Assembly (NCBI GenBank): GCA_028284565.1
Contig: JANQRM010000395.1
Location: 1 to 21,661, forward strand
DNA: 21,661 bases
Source of the DNA: Anaerolineae bacterium
GTDB lineage: Bacteria > Chloroflexota > Anaerolineae > Aggregatilineales > Phototrophicaceae
Direction: 5' to 3'
Shown: piece by piece, positions 21,317-21,661 of the stretch
Layout: each line of letters begins with the position of its first letter
How positions within the stretch are numbered: position 1 is the first letter of the stretch
The notes under the pieces: generated by a model
What the model was told of the DNA's origin: nothing
The model's input: only the letters and a program-made list of their open reading frames with translations
Database searches by the model: none
Translations under genes and position numbers: made by a program

Positions 21317-21661
21317 ATGACCATACTAGCAAAACAGGTGAATCCATCCGGTTCGCGTGTCTTCATGGGGACAATCACCGATAAGATGCCTCTTCATACC
21401 GCGATGATGGACATTGCACGTGAAAATGCCATATCAACAGGTACGTTTGAATTATTGGGTGGATTGCATCAAGTAACCTTCACAGCCTATGATTTTGAAC
21501 AACAAGTCCGCCTAGAACCCGTTATCATTGAGCGCCCGATGGAGATAATTGCAGGACACGGCACAATTAGCCTATTAGATAATGAACCTCATATACATCT
21601 CCATCTCTCCTTAGCTTACCGCGATGAATCTGTAGCGGCTGGGATTCAGGTTGTGGGGGGA
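21317..21661 (+). CDS. PPC/DUF296 (PCC) domain protein, truncated by window edge
   Basis: The first 115 residues of a protein continuing past the right edge. FMGTITDKMPLHTAMMDIA, GTFELLGGLHQVTF and IAGHGTISLLDNEPHIHLHLSL give the strand order and the HxH pattern of the PPC (plants and prokaryotes conserved, DUF296) domain, a small trimeric fold found in plant AT-hook proteins and in stand-alone bacterial proteins of unknown function. In bacteria the His cluster is thought to bind a metal. It begins near residue 10, so no AT-hook precedes it. Start at 21317 is fixed by an in-frame stop at 21293; the ribosome site is weak (GAG at nine bases). It is divergent from the five-gene operon and shares its control region, which suggests a linked function. 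Confidence 0.85.
   Translation, partial: MTILAKQVNPSGSRVFMGTITDKMPLHTAMMDIARENAISTGTFELLGGLHQVTFTAYDFEQQVRLEPVIIERPMEIIAGHGTISLLDNEPHIHLHLSLAYRDESVAAGIQVVGG

Overview
The window looks like a metabolic accessory region from a bacterium with mid-range GC (mid-40s % by eye). The style (tight ATGA/TAATG-coupled operons, a HutC-type GntR regulator, many catabolic enzymes) would fit a heterotrophic Chloroflexota/Anaerolineae-like organism, but nothing here fixes the taxon. There are no RNA genes, insertion sequences or CRISPR arrays that I can see.

Region 1 (417-9227, minus strand) is one nine-gene operon. In transcription order it encodes a protein resembling plant red chlorophyll catabolite reductase (RCCR), a chlorophyllase-like alpha/beta hydrolase, a Rieske oxygenase of the pheophorbide a oxygenase (PaO)/vanillate demethylase type, a second RCCR-like protein, a two-barrel calycin-like protein, an SDR resembling chlorophyll b reductase (NYC1/NOL), an acyl-CoA-dehydrogenase-fold protein without the usual catalytic Glu, a one-barrel calycin-like protein and an aldehyde dehydrogenase. 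Four enzyme types of the plant chlorophyll breakdown pathway in one coupled operon suggest a bacterial chlorophyll or related tetrapyrrole degradation system. This is the main result of the window. It rests on remembered family motifs, not on a database search.

Region 2 (9291-12356, minus strand) holds a HutC/UTRA GntR regulator with its own promoter, two overlapping genes for roughly 7-TM membrane proteins, and an alpha/beta-hydrolase-fold protein with His in place of the nucleophile Ser. Region 3 (12479-15914, plus strand) is a three-gene operon: an arylmalonate decarboxylase/maleate isomerase-like protein lacking both family cysteines, an FAD monooxygenase and an aldehyde dehydrogenase. 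The palindrome TGTCATGACA and close variants lie at the promoters of the regulator, the nine-gene operon and the divergent 12356/12479 pair, so one regulator probably controls them all.

Region 4 (15935-21156, minus strand) is a five-gene operon: an isochorismatase/maleamate-amidase-like hydrolase, a class III CoA-transferase, an HMG-CoA-lyase-like enzyme, a two-domain nitrilase-like protein with a degenerate second half, and an unrecognised beta-rich protein. It may complete breakdown of small products (for example substituted maleimides/maleamates or isoprenoid acids) to central metabolites. A plus-strand PPC/DUF296 gene runs off the right edge, and the start of a minus-strand gene may run off the left edge.
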